A DNA stretch of 64,000 nt from Zanthoxylum bungeanum (GCA_019454045.1 SKCR01036788.1:124001-188000), one strand, 5' to 3'; positions 36,192 through 48,540 are shown, numbered from the stretch's first letter. Numbers and translations are program-made. The notes: generated by a model from the letters alone, not told the origin.

Positions 36192-37460
36192 ATGGTTTCT
36201 CCAATTATTTCCATACTCTCAAATGATAAATTGACCGGATAAAACTATGTTAAGTGGAAAAGTAACATGAACGCTATCCTGGTCTGTGAAGACCTAAAGT
36301 TTGTCCTGATAGAGGAACGGCCAAGTTGTGCCATGGTCTCAGTGATGACTGCTAGGATGAAGGCTGGGACATCAGTCCGAGAGCACATCTTAAAGATGAT
36401 GACTTATCTCAATACTGCTGAAATCCATGGAGCTCGTATTGACGAGCGTAGCCAGGTGACCATGATTATGGAAACTCTTCCGAAGAATTTCCTGCAGTTT
36501 AAAAGCAACTATGTTATGAACAAGTTATCTTTTACTTTGACCGAACTGCTAAATGAGCTCACCCATTACGAGTCCATGCTTGTGGAACCTCGTAAGTCCA
36601 ATGTAGAGGCAAATGTTGCCGAATCTTCTAAATCTGCAAAAAAGAATAAGAAAGGCACTGGAAAGGTTAAGGATAAGGCCATGAAAAAGAAGAACAAGAA
36701 AGGCTCCAAGGATACCAAGCCCAATGGAAAATGTTTCCACTGCAATAAGAATGGGCATTGGAAAATGAACTGTTCTAAATACATTGCTGAGCTGAAGGAG
36801 AAAAAAGAAATAGGTAAATATGATTTACTCGTTATTGAATCTCTATTAGTGGAGGATGATAAATCCGCTTGGATTATTGATTCTGGGGCCACTAACCATG
36901 TTTGTTCTTCTTTACAGCTACTTGATTCATGGAAGGACCTTTCTGAAGGTGTATACACCATGAGGTTCGACACAAGGGATGCCGTTTTAGCAAGAGCAGT
37001 GGGAGTTTCCAGTTTAAATTTTATTAATAATAGTTATTTAAATTTGAACAATATGTTATTCATTCCTGGTTTTCGCAGGAATCTGATTTCTATTTCTAGA
37101 CTTATGGATGATGGTTATTCAATTACTTTTAATAGCAATTTAGTTATTATTGGTAGAAATGGATTAACTATATGCACAGGAAACTCTGGAAATAACTTGT
37201 ATGTGTTAAGACCGTTAACACATAAGTCACTACTCAACACTGAAATGTTTAAGGTTGAAAAACCTAAAACAAAACGGCCAAAGATTTCTCACGATTACAC
37301 ATATTTGTGGCATCTTAGACTTGGTCACATCAACCTTGACCGGATAAACAGATTAATAAAGAACGGAGCCTTAAACCAGTTAAAGCTCGGGACTTTACCA
37401 GTTTGTGAATCCTATTTAGAAGGAAAAATGACCAAGAGACCTTTACTGGAAAAGGTATAA
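36192..37460 (+). pseudogene. Element E gag, protease and pre-integrase region
   Basis: Starts ATG VSPIISILSNDKLTG, then TAA at 36240-36242 where copia gag normally has an acidic codon before NYVKW; a single GAA to TAA change would explain it. From 36243 the frame is open to 37460. It holds a gag body with RMKAGTSVREHILKMM and NYVMNKLSFTLTELLNEL, a lysine-rich linker, and an intact zinc knuckle CFHCNKNGHWKMNC (36732-36773). The protease site IIDSGATNHVC follows, with catalytic Asp at 36879-36881, and then the pre-integrase domain LWHLRLGHINLDRI ending [11 protein letters not shown] frameshift near 37440-37480 separates it from integrase. Very readable for a pseudogene. Confidence 0.88.
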
Positions 37461-38400
37461 GGGCCAGTCAACCATTAAACTAATACATTCAGACATTTGC
37501 GGACCGATGAATGTCAAAGCCCGAGGTGGTTATGAATACTTCGTCACATTCATTGAAAATTATTCAAGATATGGGTATGTCTACCTAATGCATCATAAAT
37601 CAGATACCTTTGAAAAGTTCAAGGAGTATCTTGCTGAGGTTGAGAACCAATTAGGTAAGACCATCAAAACTCTACGATCAGATCGTGGAGGGGAATACCT
37701 CGACAGAGATTTTGAGGAATTCTTAGTGGAGCATGGGATAGTATCCCAGCTCATAGCACCTGGAACACCACAAGAAAATGGTGTTGCAGAAAGGAGAAAT
37801 AAAACCCTACTAGACATTATGAGATCTATGTTTAGTTATAGCTCACTACCTAGTTCATTCTGGGGATATGCACTGCAAACCGCAATGTATATCCTTAATG
37901 TAGTTCCATCTAAGTCTGTTCCTAAGACTCCCTTAGAGTTGTGGAATGGTCGCAAAACCAGTTTATGACATTTCCGCATATGGGGGTGTCCGGCACATGT
38001 GCTAAAGAATAAGACTACAAAGTTAGAGCCACGTTCTCAGGTGTGCCTATTTGTAGGCTACCCGAAGGAAACTAGGGGTGGATTCTTCTACAGTCCTGAT
38101 GACAACAAAGTATTTGTATCGACAAATGCTACGTTTCTAGAGAAGGACTATATAAGGGAGTTCAAGCCTCGTAGTAAGAAATTACTCGATGAGTTACTTA
38201 CTGGTTCGACCAGCACGCCATCGTCAACAAAAGTTGACAAATACATAGCACCTTCGACATCTGATAGTCAGATGCTACCCAGTCAGAATGATCTACCACC
38301 TAGACGTAGTGGGAGGATACAAGTTGTCACCTCCAGCGATGGTATTAATGATCCATTGACCTATAGTAGTGCAATGGATGATTCTGACAAAGAGGAATGG
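37461..38400 (+). pseudogene. Element E integrase
   Basis: Copia integrase, which joins element DNA to chromosomes. All three catalytic positions are visible: Asp at 37492-37494 in HSDICGPM, Asp at 37681-37683 in RSDRGGEY, and Glu at 37789-37791 in [12 protein letters not shown]. The last two are separated by exactly 35 residues, the DD35E spacing. The core continues [26 protein letters not shown] at 37966-37968 (TSL then stop) and a short loss before AHVLKNKTTKLEPRS break it. The C-terminal part (VCLFVGYPKETRGGFFYSP) leads into a serine- and threonine-rich linker up to PPRRSGRIQ. Confidence 0.88.
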
Positions 38401-39540
38401 CTCAAAGCCATGAATCTAGAGATAGAGTCCATGTACTCCAACTCGGTCTGGGAACTTGTAGACCAACCTGATAGAGTGACCCATAGGTTGTAAGTGGATC
38501 TATAAGAGGAAGAGGGGATCAGATGGGAAGGTACAGACCTTCAAAGCTATACTAGTGGCCAAGGGTTATACCTAGAAAGAGAGAGATGACTATGAGGAAA
38601 CTTTCTCGCCAGTAGCTATGCTTAAATCCATCTGCACTCTTCTATCCATTTTCGCATATTATGACTATGAAATTTGGCAAATGGATGTCAAGACTGCATT
38701 CTTGAATAACAATCTTGATGAAAGTATCTATATGACACAACCAGAAGGGTTCATCGCCCAAGGATAAGAGCAAAAAATTTGCAAACTACAAAGGTCCATT
38801 TATGGACTCAAGCAGGCATCTCGATCTTGGAATATAAGATTTGATACAATGATCAAGTCTTATAATTTTGAGCAGAATGTTGATGAGCCTTGTGTATACA
38901 AGCGCGTCATTGACGGGAATATGGTTTTTCTTATTTTATACGTTGATGACTCTTCTATCCATTGCCGTATATTATGACTATGAAATTTGGAAAATGGATG
39001 TCAAGACTGCATTCTTGAATAGCAATCTTGATGAAAGTATCTATATGACACAACCAGAAGGTTTCATCGCCCAAGGACAAGAGCAAAAAGTTTGCAAACT
39101 GCAAAGGTCCATTTATGGACTCAAGCAGGCATCTCGATCTTGGAATATAAGATTTGATACAACGATCAAGTCTTATAATTTTTAGAAGAATGTTGATGAG
39201 CCTTGTGTATACAAGCGCGTCATTGACGTGGGTGGTTTTTCTTATTTTATACATTGATGATATTTTACTCATTGGGAATGAAGTAAGGATATTATCAGAC
39301 GTAAAAACCTGGCTAGCTGAGCAATTCCAAATGAAAGATTTGGGAGAGGCCAGTTATGTTCTTGGGATCCAGATACTTCGGGATCGTAAGAAACGACTGT
39401 TAGCTATGTCTCAGACATCCTACATCGACAAGATCCTTGTGCGATTCGGGATGCAGATTCTAAGAAAGGCAATCTGCCTTATCGGCATGGAATTCATTTG
39501 TCGAATGAACGGTCTCCTAAGACACCTCAGGGTATTGAGG
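38401..39540 (+). pseudogene. Element E reverse transcriptase, internally duplicated
   Basis: RT begins after PLTYSSAMDDSDKEEWLKAM and shows WELV, a frameshift near 38490, FKAILVAKGYT-like, ETFSPVAMLKSI, MDVKTAFLNN and SIYGLKQASRSWNIRFD. A 313-bp segment from ILLSIFAYYDYE to the catalytic box is present twice in tandem, so the frame reaches LYVDD and then restarts at the earlier motif. The second copy carries LYIDDILLIGNE and continues properly (LAEQFQMKDLGEASYVLG). The second copy is 2 bp shorter, which shifts the frame. A TAA at about 38765 in the first copy is CAA in the second. Confidence 0.85.
38636..39259 (+). repeat. Tandem duplication in E RT
   Basis: Copy 1 is 38636-38948, copy 2 is 38949-39259. 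Both start ACTCTTCTATCCATT and end at the YxDD box. Differences are a handful of substitutions and one 2-bp gap near the end, so the duplication is not very old. Confidence 0.9.
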
Positions 39541-40220
39541 AAATGAGACATGCAGTTGGTAGTCTCATGTATGCCATGTTATGCACGAGACCAGACATCT
39601 GTTTTACAGTGGGAGTAGTCAGTAAGTTTCAGTCAAACCCAGGATTAGATCACTGGGTGGCTATGAAACACATTCTCAAGTATCTTAAGAGAACGAGAGA
39701 TTGTATGCTAGTATATTCCAATGAGGATATGATCCTAAGGGGATATACAAACTCTAATTTTCAGACAGATGTTGATTCTAGGAAATCGACATCTAAATCA
39801 GTGTTCACCCTAGGTGGTGGGGCTATTGTATGGCGGAGCATAAAGCAATCTTGCATTACCGACTCCACCATGGAGGCTGAATATATAGCGGCTTGTGAAG
39901 CAGCTAAAGAAGTAGTCTGGCTCCGTAAATTCTTGGGAGATCTAGAAGTTGTTCCAGATATGGATAAACCACTCACCCTCTATTGCGATAATAGTGGAGT
40001 GGTGGCAAACTCCAAAGAACCAAGAAGCCACAAGAGGGGAAAGCATATAGAGAGGAAATATCATCTCATCAGGGAGATGGTGCAGAGAGGGAACGTTACC
40101 GTCACAAAGATTGCATCCGCAGAGAACCTTGCTGATCCGTTTACAAATACCTTGCCGGCTAAAGTGTTTGAAGGTCACCTAGATGGTCTAGGATTACGTG
40201 ACATATCCCATTTGCTCTAG
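39541..40220 (+). pseudogene. Element E RNase H, open frame
   Basis: Open from 39498 to 40220. It carries the RT-RNase H connection (MRHAVGSLMYAMLCTRPDICF, HWVAMKHILKYLKRTRDCML) and the RNase H fold: GYTNSNFQTD, SGSVF-like KSVFTLGGGAIVWRS, STMEAEYIAACEAAKE and LYCDNSGVVANSKEPRSHKRGKHIERKYH. In the first block, GYTDSD is expected; here it is GYTNSNF, so the first catalytic aspartate is Asn. The Glu in MEAEY and the Asp in CDNSG remain. It ends VFEGHLDGLGLRDI, a few bases before the purine tract. RNase H removes the RNA template during reverse transcription. Confidence 0.88.
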
Positions 40221-40223
40221 TGC

Positions 40224-40234
40224 AAGTAGGAGAT
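40224..40234 (+). other. Element E polypurine tract
   Basis: AAGTAGGAGAT directly before the LTR start TGTTGGGATG; one base differs from the GTGGGAG form in the other copia elements. Confidence 0.78.
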
Positions 40235-41471
40235 TGTTGGGATGTATGCCCTAGAGCTACATATGATGTAAACGGTTTCATGTGTTTTGAAATAATAAGA
40301 TGCATTATTCATTTATCAAAAATTCTTTGTTTAACTTTCGCATATTATATCTTCGTAAATATCGTAGATTACTTATGTACCTTCAGACTTAGTGTATGAG
40401 TGTCATACACCAGAGGATTTAAGTCTGAAGTTAGTAATCTTAAATAGTCCATAGAGAGCAAACAAACGGGTACTTTGTTTGTGGTTTATCTATAGCTGCG
40501 GCCCATTCTATATTTGTATGGCGATCTTAATCTGGATCGTCCATGTAGAGACATGAGAATGGAGGCACCTTGTATGATGCGATCATATAGGACTGGACCC
40601 AGATAGAAATGACATTCTTATAATATCCGTTAAACAAGGAAAGTCATTTCAATCTACTTGATGGTCATATATGGATTGATCTTAATCCTGAGTGTACTAC
40701 GAACTCCTGCATGGCAGGCTATGTCCTTTGATTTACAAAGGTGAGGTTGGTGTAGCAGTCCCAACCAATAGCTACGTACTTTGGGGGCACAGTTTGTTTT
40801 GTAGCTGGGAACGTTTTACATAGACATGGAATTCACTCCTTCTTGCGAGAAGTAGATGAGTATCTTTCTTAAGGGTTGATTCGGTACTTGAACGATTTGA
40901 GCGCTCAAGTCTTTCTACTACGAATATAAAGATTAATATTCATAATAGTTATGAATAAATCGTTCATTAGAGAATCAATGGTACTTAAGGTAAAAATAAT
41001 TAGAGGGGTATAACGGATATTATGACCCGGATCTAATTACGAGATACTCGTGAAGGATCAATTCATATGCAATGACTATATCGGTGGACATAGACTTGGT
41101 TCGGCTTAATATTTCATCTACGACAACGGGAGTGCAACCTCGGGTTTTTAGTGGAATAACCCGGAGTTAATAATTCAGAATATTTAATTAAGAGCTTAAT
41201 TAATATTTCGAGATTATTAGAGCTCGGAACCGTAGGTCCATTTGGTCTCCGTGCTAGCTCGATATACTTTAGCGGAGTTAATATAATTGGACAGTCAAAT
41301 TATATACTCACAAAGAATAAATATTATTAATATGATTAATAATATTAATTACATCACACTTGAGACTATACATTAAAAGTTAATGTAAGGTATTAATAAT
41401 TATATGATAATTATTAAAATTAGAACATTGAATTATATATGATATAATTTAATAAGGCTAAGATTTATTAT

Positions 41472-41720
41472 GGAAACAAAAATCATCACCATAATGGAAT
41501 TCCTTATTGGATAAGGAATAGTATTTGTTTGTTTGGGAAACAAAATAAAATCAAAATTCATCACTATGGTCGAATTCCTCATTGGACAAGGATTAGGATT
41601 TGTTTGTTTGGGAAACAAAATCAAATCAAAACTCTTTAGCTTGGCCGAATTCCCTCTTGTGTAAGGAATATGATTTGGTTATTTTAGAAATAAAATCAAA
41701 GAAGAAATCCTTGCCCTGGC
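41472..41720 (+). repeat. Tandem repeat in E 3' LTR upstream of TATA
   Basis: Three to four degenerate units starting GGAAACAAAA at 41472, 41536 and 41611 and a weaker one at 41686 (periods 64, 75 and 75). Each contains GAATTCCT and TTGTTTGTTTG-like words. Repeats just upstream of a promoter can act as enhancers, but that is inference. Confidence 0.75.
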
Positions 41721-41782
41721 CGAAAATTAGAGGGATTGGGAGACTAGTGGTTGATTTGTTTTATGAAACATATTACCCTAAG

Positions 41783-41790
41783 TATAAAAG
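41783..41790 (+). promoter_or_regulatory. TATA box in E 3' LTR
   Basis: TATAAAAG, 1,549 bp into the LTR and just after the tandem repeat. It suggests a conventional long U3 in E. Confidence 0.65.
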
Positions 41791-42466
41791 AAAAAATTAT
41801 ATTTTACTTTTCAGAAGAAGACACAAGAAAACCCTAGCCTCCTTCTCTTCTTCATGCTCTCAAGAGTTGAGAAAATTAATTGAAGAACCAGAAAATTATT
41901 TCAGTGTGTGATTTAATCTCTAAAACGATTAGGGATTAATTTGTGAGTGTAGCCCACACTACTCTCCGTTAGTAACGAGATATAGCTCAGAAGACTTTGT
42001 GGCATTGGAAATCTCTTCTCCCCTTCACCTATAACTCACGGCAGTGAGGCAGTAAGTTCCCCACTGCCGCGCGCACATCACCAATTTTTGGGGCTCGATT
42101 TTGTTTGGTTTTAATTCGGGTTTTGGGAAACACTTTGGGGTAATTTAAGGGCTGATTTAGGATTGATTTTTAAGTGAAAAATCAGACATAAATACATACA
42201 GCAGTTCACGAATATTGTAGGCTGTTTTGAGTGCAGTTCGCGAGTGTAACGGGTGTAAAACAGTCCGCTATTTCACTGCAGTTTAGGAGGCTGTTCGCGG
42301 ACTATTTCGGGGGCATTTTGGGGCTGAAATCTTGTGTAAAACAGAAGCAAAATTTCAGTATACCCACTGGTATCATTCGGCCAAAGGAATGGCAAAGCAG
42401 AAAAATTTTCAAGTTCGATCCGTGGGCCTAACTGCTTCCGCTGCTCGAGGGAAAGCATTTCCTACA

Positions 42467-43210
42467 GAGACCTCTTAGGCCTAAGCCCCGACCTGAGCAG
42501 TTGCTTGAGCTAGAGCTTTGGAAGACTCATAGCAATGACAACTCGACTGGTCAATCGGTTATGCTTGCTGCTATGACTCCACAATTTCGTCGTCAGAACA
42601 AGGGATTGGATCCCTCTGAGATGATGGTGAAATTACATGATCCTCACCGATCTAATCTTAGATCGTAAAGATATGAGTTACCGAAGAAGTTCTTCCGCGC
42701 TCGCATGTCATAGGGTACGTCTGTTGAACACCATCTGTCATGATGATTGCTGATATTGATAAGCTGGGACAGATGGGCATCGTCTTCAAGGCTGAGACTT
42801 CCATAGATTTGATCTTACAGTCTCTCCCTAACACTTGGAGTGGGTTTATCATGAACTATAATATGCTGAAGCAAGACCAAACTCTTGGATAGTTAATGTC
42901 CACACTGTACGAAGTAGAAAATGAGCTTCAAAAGAGCAAAAAGCGTGAGGCGTACTTCGCTTCAACATCTCAGACTCGAGGGCTTGCCCAAGGCGACTGG
43001 AGGGGTAAAGAAAAAGAAGAAGAAGGGCAAGGCCAAATCATCAAAACCTTCTAGGAAGGATAAGGACAAATCCCAAGATGTATATCTGCAGTATGGCAAG
43101 CGAGGTCACAGAAAGCATGACTGCCACGAGTACAAGGCACATATGAAGGAAATCAAAGCGGGCAAGGCACCAGCTTCAGGTATGTTTGTCATAGAAATAA
43201 ACATGTCTAC
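42467..43210 (+). pseudogene. Element C gag, 5'-truncated by E
   Basis: Begins mid-codon region RPLRPKPRPEQ, equal to residue about 40 of F's gag; the first part was lost with the deletion at 24321. It continues LELWKTHSNDN, VMLAAMTPQFRRQNKGLDP, KLHDPHRSNLRS then TAA, and the SVEHH, DLILQSLPNTWSGFIMNYNML block. From 42921 the frame is open through a lysine-rich linker (GVKKKKKKGKAKSS) to a zinc knuckle whose second cysteine is Tyr (LQYGKRGHRKHDC). Homology to F is plain along the whole length. It has at least three stops. Confidence 0.82.
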
Positions 43211-44540
43211 TAATACTTTTAAAAATTGGATTTTTGATTCTGGTTGTGGTACTCATATATGTACTGATATGCATGATCTGCAGATTAGCAGGAGACTGGC
43301 CTCAAGAGAGATTGACCTCCGCGTTGGAAATGAGACACGGGTCACCGTTTTGGCCATTGGCACTTTTGTTTTGGAATTGCCATCGAAGCATGTACTTAAA
43401 CTTACAGACTATTATTATGTACCTAGTTTGACTAGGAATATTATTTCTATATGTATGCTAGCCCAATGTTGGTATACTTTAGTATTTAGAAACACTGGGT
43501 GTTTAATGTACAAAAATTATATGGAAATTTGCACTGCTGATGTAAATAATGGTCTTTATATTTTGAATATAAATCAATCTCAAACATATAATGTCACAAA
43601 CAAAAGGCTTAAAGTAAGTAACAAAGATGAAACTTATATGTGGCAATATGTAGTATGGGACATATATACAAGACACGTATATCCACACTTTCGAAGAGTG
43701 GGTACTTGGACAAATTTGATCCAAATTCATCTGACGTCTGCGAATCTTGTTTATTAGGCAAAATGCCTAAAATACCTTTTAGCGGAAAGGGTACTCGTGC
43801 CACCGAACTGTTAGCCCTCGTTCATAGTGACATATGTGGGCCCAAGTCTAGCCAGGCTAAAGGTGGATATGAAAACTTTGTAACCTTTTACGGATGATGC
43901 ATCGTATTATGGTTATGTGTATCTTATGAGAAACAAGTCGGAAACTTTTGAGAAATTCAAAGAGTTTCGACACGAAGTAGAAAAATAGACCAGTAAAAGT
44001 ATTAAGACATTACGGTCGGATTGTGGTGGTGAATACTTAAGCAATTAGTTTCTTGATTACTTGAAAGAATATGGTATTCTTTCACAATGGACTCCTCCAG
44101 GAACAACACAATTAAAGGTGTGTCCGAACGAGTCGCACAGAGCTACCTATTTCCTTCTTGGGATTTGCATTGAACAGTGTAATATTGATTTTGAATAAGG
44201 TTCCGACTCCGTATGTTCAACCGACTCCGTATGAGATATGGACAGGAAAGAAATCGAGTTTCTCATTCCTGAAGATTTGGGGTTGCTGGGCACACGTCAA
44301 ACGTTTGGAAGGTACCAAACTTGAACCAAAATAGGATAAATACCTATTCGTTGCTCTACATGCGGTTTTTCTTGAGAATGAATTTCTAAATGCAGTGGTT
44401 AGTGGGAAGAAAGTAGAACTCGATGACACAGAATCCTTAACGGAACATGAACAGTCCATCATGGATGAGACTGTACCATAATCTTCGAATACACAACAAC
44501 CACATAGGTCGGAGAGAGTCAGAAAATAACCTGAGAGGTA
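43211..44540 (+). pseudogene. Element C protease and integrase
   Basis: The protease site is intact as NWIFDSGCGTHICTDMHDLQ, with Asp at 43236-43238. The frame stays open to 43757 through VLELPSKHVLKL and NGLYILNINQSQTYNV. The pre-integrase segment near 43640-43740 is frameshifted. Integrase resumes with CLLGKMPKIPFSGKG and LLALVHSDICGPKSSQAKGGYENFV, then a frameshift at about 43895. The DRGGE block reads as DCGGEY with a nearby stop, and the NGVSER block near 44110-44130 is damaged. The C-terminal linker ends at SERVRK just before 44540. Confidence 0.82.
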
Positions 44541-45034
44541 TGGATTTCTGATCTCACCTCATGTGGATATTAATCTTATTGAGGATAATGAGCTGGCTAC
44601 GTATTAGGAAGCGATATAGGATATTGATTCTGCTTTATGGCAAGCGGCCATGAAGTCCGAAATGGATTCCATGTACACCAACCAAGTTTGGACACCGGTT
44701 GATGCACCAGAAGGCGTAAAGCCTATTGGTTACAAATGGGTCTTCAAGAAGAAGACTGACATGGATGGCAACGTACAAATGTACAAAGCTAGGCTTGTAG
44801 TGAAATGGTATAGTCAATGACATTGTGTCGATTATGACGAAACTTTTTCATCCATTGCCATGATTAAATCCATTAGGATAATGCTTGCTATTATTGCATA
44901 TTTCGATTACGAGATATTACAGATGGACGTCAAAGTCACTTTCCTTAACAGAAACCTATTGGAGGATGTTTATATGCAACAGTCTGATGGTTTTATCGTA
45001 CCAAGACTTACAAACAAAGTTTGTAAGTTAAATC
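44541..45034 (+). pseudogene. Element C RT, first part
   Basis: N-terminal half of RT: ALWQAAMKSEMDSMYTNQVW, GVKPIGYKWVFKKKTDMDGN, YKARLVVKWYSQ then a stop, DYDETFSSIAMIKSI, IIAYFDYEILQMDVKVTFLNRNLLEDVYMQQSDGF and KVCKLN. It is cut by element F in the codons for NRSI, which resume at 55040. One stop (TGA at 44818-44820) lies in this part. Confidence 0.88.
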
Positions 45035-46906
45035 TGTTGGTTTCTAATATAGTCCCAATATCATATTTGAAAAATGAAAATGAATGAATGCTCAAAGAAG
45101 TGAGGCGGAATCACACTTACGTTGAATGGATTTTGAGATGTGTTGAAGAAGAAAATGAACTCCAAGAATTCTTTGAAGGTTTCGGCCAAGGTGGTCCTTT
45201 GTTGATGATGAACAAGCTCCAAGCCTTTGAAAGGATTTCTAGCTCTTAGATTAGTTTCCCTATCACCTAGTGATGGATTCCTTGAATATGCTAGCAAGAT
45301 TGAAAGAAAAACAATTTTTCTTTCCTTCAATTGAGCTCACGGTTTTGTGAGAGTTGGGAGAGAGAGAAAGAGTTTCCTTTTGTTTGATTTTGTTTTCCAA
45401 AATAATAATGCCTAAAGTGGTTCCAAACTTTGGTATATGGCTTTCAAAAAGTCAATACCATTTTGGAGCCAAAATTGCATTAAAAGCTCTCAACAATCAA
45501 TATCATGAATAGTGATAAGTTGTCATTCACCAAAAAGGTGACTTGACGTCCATCACTTAAGTGACATGTGATGTGACGAGCGATGTGACTTGTGGCCGCA
45601 TTTGATTCATAATCAGAGTGGCCTTGCAAATACATCCCGGGCTCGGTTTCGTTAATTTCGAATCAATGAATTTTTCGTTGCGACGTAATTAAATCAAATT
45701 TACTATTCACATCGCTAGCGAATTAATTCTAAATTAATTCGTTTGCCTGAATTAAAATCTAATTTTAATTCTGTGTCGAAATCTAATTTCATTTAATATA
45801 TCGAATATATATTTTATCGATTAATTCCGAATTAATCTTTCTCTCTCTTCAAATAGTATTTTATCCTAGATAAAATCTCTCCATAATTAATCCAAGATTA
45901 ATTATGTTCGAATCATACGTCAACGGTGAATCTTCGGGAAGCAACCCAAGAGATCCTTGGATATGTTGGTAGTAAATCCGGTCGTCGGACTATCCAAACA
46001 CGTACGTACCTCGTATTATGTTTTTACCGATTTACGAGACATGGCTGGTTTCTAGCAAAGCACCGTGCCTACCCAATTCTCTAGAAATATTCTTAATGGA
46101 ATATGCGATCTTTGTAAGGCATAGTATACATAGTATCATGTATAGCGATCCAGTATCGGATTTCAGATGCAAGACTTGATGCTAGAATAGTGTCTGCCCC
46201 GTACGAAGCATATATCGGATATCAAGCAACTAGTCTCTTTAATCGAATAATCATGACTTAGTCATATTATCCCGATGGTTGTAACACAATAGAGAACCAG
46301 TTCTGTATCCCTGCATGATCATCATCTCCATATGACTGAAGTGATACTTCCGTCTTGACATCACATCTAATACACTACGATTCTCAATAAACCCAGAAGA
46401 AGCGTACACAGAACCTGTTAAAGTCCTGGACGACCAAAACCAAAGCGTATTAATTGTCGCAAGTACTAGCAATGCAAGTATCATATTAAGACCAAATACA
46501 CCTACCCTGATGCGGATTCCCATAGACACATAGTCATAGTACCAATGGGATTCCGCGAGGTCTATCTAAAGCGAAGCTATTTCCGTACCATCGGTAAACA
46601 CAACCTCCTACCGCACTTGCATAAGTATCCTATACTTAAATATATGAGAACTATGCTGTTATGCTTCCATAACACGCACAAGTGCAATACTAGTCTATTC
46701 TGTATTATCGATGTCCAATCTCGATAATACTACAACTAGGGATGTTTTAATGATTAAACTGTTATGGATTGATACTGTCTCATATCTTATCAATCAGGAA
46801 CTAATCATAATGATAAAAGGCAATTTCCATTTCTACATAATTAATTTGTACAAAAACCACAATGTATTTTACAAATAGTGACGCTATGGGTCATAACTGT
46901 CCAACA
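45035..46906 (-). repeat. Element F 3' LTR
   Basis: 1,872 bp, TGTTGGACAG... start and CCAACA end in minus orientation. Compared with the 5' copy it lacks about 41 bp near 46815 that include the candidate TATA box. An 89-codon frame at 45061-45330 (minus) also occurs in the other LTR and has no homology. Confidence 0.92.
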
Positions 46907-46919
46907 ATCTCCCACGTGG
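46907..46919 (-). other. Element F polypurine tract
   Basis: Minus strand CCACGTGGGAGAT next to the LTR start TGTTGG. Confidence 0.78.
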
Positions 46920-48540
46920 CCTATAGCCAATCACTCAAGCATCTAACACCTGAACTATGTACATGTCGCTCCAACTTTTACTAAGGAATAGCTTTCGTCA
47001 GCGGATCTACAAGGTTGTCATCTGATGCGACCTTCTCGATCTTTACATCGTGACGATATATGATCTCACGAATAAGATGGAAACGTCGAAGAACATGCTT
47101 GGATCATTGATGAGACCGCGGTTCCTTAGCCTGCGGTATAGCCCCGTTATTCTCACAATACAATGGAACGGGCTCAGCTGCCAACATAATTACTCCCAAT
47201 ACAATTAGGAATTTTCGAATCCAAACTACCTCTTTTGCTGCTTCAGCTATAGCAATATACTCCGCTTCTATTGTTGAATCGACAACAGTCCATTGCTTGG
47301 ATGATTTCCAGCTTACTGCTCCGTTATTCAAATAAAATATGTACCCAGACTGCGACTTGCAGTCGTCTTTGTCGGTTTGGAAACTTGCATCGGTATACCC
47401 AGTTACCTCAAGTTCTCCATCTCAATAGATTAAGAAAGCATCCTTAGTTCATCTAAGATACTTAAGGATATTCTTAACCGTCATCCAGTGACCATCACCT
47501 AAATCGGCCTGATAGCGACTTCACATGCTCAAAGCATAGGAGACAGCAGGTCGTGTACATATCAAGGCATACATGATCGATCTGACTGCTGAGGCGAACG
47601 GTATCCGACTCATACTGTCTCTCTCATCTTGAGTTTTAGGACACATGTCTTTAGATAGAGTGACTCCATGTGACATTGGCAACAGTCCCCTTTTGGACTG
47701 ATCCTTGTTGAATCACTTCAACACTTTATCAACATATGTACTCTGGGAGAGTCCAAGAAGCTTTCTAGATCTATCCCGGTAGATCTTTATTCCTAGAATA
47801 AAGGATGCTTCTTCTAGATCTTTCATGGAGAATTTTAATGAAAGCCAAGCTTTCACCGAAGTTAGCATGGGAATGTCATTGCCAATAATCAATACATCAT
47901 CAATGTAAAGGACAATGAATGGCAGTGTGCTCCTACTAACCTTTTTATATACACAAGGATCATCATTGTTTTGAATGAAATCATATTCTTTTATGATCTC
48001 ATCAAAACGTTGGTTTCAAGAACGCGATGCTTGCTTCAATCCATAAATGGATCGATTTAACTTACAAACCTTGTTTGAAAGTCTAGGTACGAGAAAACCG
48101 TCAGGCTATTGCATGTAAACATCCTCCAAAAGGTTTCCGTTAAGGAAAGCAGTTTTGATGTCTATTTACCATATCTTGTAATCGAAATATACAGCAATAG
48201 CAAGCATTATCCTAATGGATTACATCATGGCAACGGGTGAAAAGGTTTCGTCATAATCGAACCATGTCGTTGACGATACCCCTTCGCTACAAGCCTAGCT
48301 TTGTACATTTATACGTTGCAATCCATGTCAGTCTTCTTCTTGAAGAGCCATTTGCAACCAATAGGCTTTACGCCTTCTGGTGCATCATCAGTGTCGAAAC
48401 TTGGTTGGTGTACATGGAATCCATCTCGGACTTCATGGCCTCTTACCATAAAGCGGAATCGATATTTGTATCGCTTCCTTATACGTAGCTGGTTCGTTAT
48501 CCTCAATAAGATTAATATGTACATGAGGTGAGATCATAAA
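46920..48540 (-). pseudogene. Element F RT and RNase H
   Basis: Collinear with C 44560-45034 plus 55040-56126. In minus order it has DDAPEGVKPIGCKWLFKKKTDMD (about 48309-48524), YDETFSPVA-like, the QASRSWNQRF block with one disrupted codon, and the catalytic YIDD intact at 47896-47907 (VLYIDDVLIIGN). RSRKLLGLSQSTYVDKVLK, the STIEAEYIAIAEAAKEVVWIRKFL block and YCENNGAI complete it. RNase H has CEN where CDN is usual. At least five stops or frameshifts break it. Confidence 0.85.

Larger units (their letters stand above)
24322..42466 (+). mobile_element. Copia element E, 5'-truncated, host of D
   Basis: Second copia family (LTR start TGTTGGGATGTATGCCC), inserted in C's gag. Own segments are 24322-25026 and 35057-42466. 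It has a 161-bp remnant of the 5' LTR, a primer-binding site, a leader, a readable gag-pol and a complete 2.2 kb 3' LTR. C's gag resumes directly at 42467. No target duplication can be seen because the left side was deleted through a TTTC microhomology at about 24320-24323. Pol is the best preserved in the window but has a nonsense codon, frameshifts and a 313-bp duplication in RT. Confidence 0.9.
40235..42466 (+). repeat. Element E 3' LTR
   Basis: 2,232 bp from TGTTGGGATGTATGCCC to TTTCCTACA. Its last 161 bp recur at 24322-24482. It contains a tandem repeat, a strong TATA box, and a TTCCGCT motif near the end that is also present near the end of A's LTR. C's gag frame starts at the next base. 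Confidence 0.88.
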
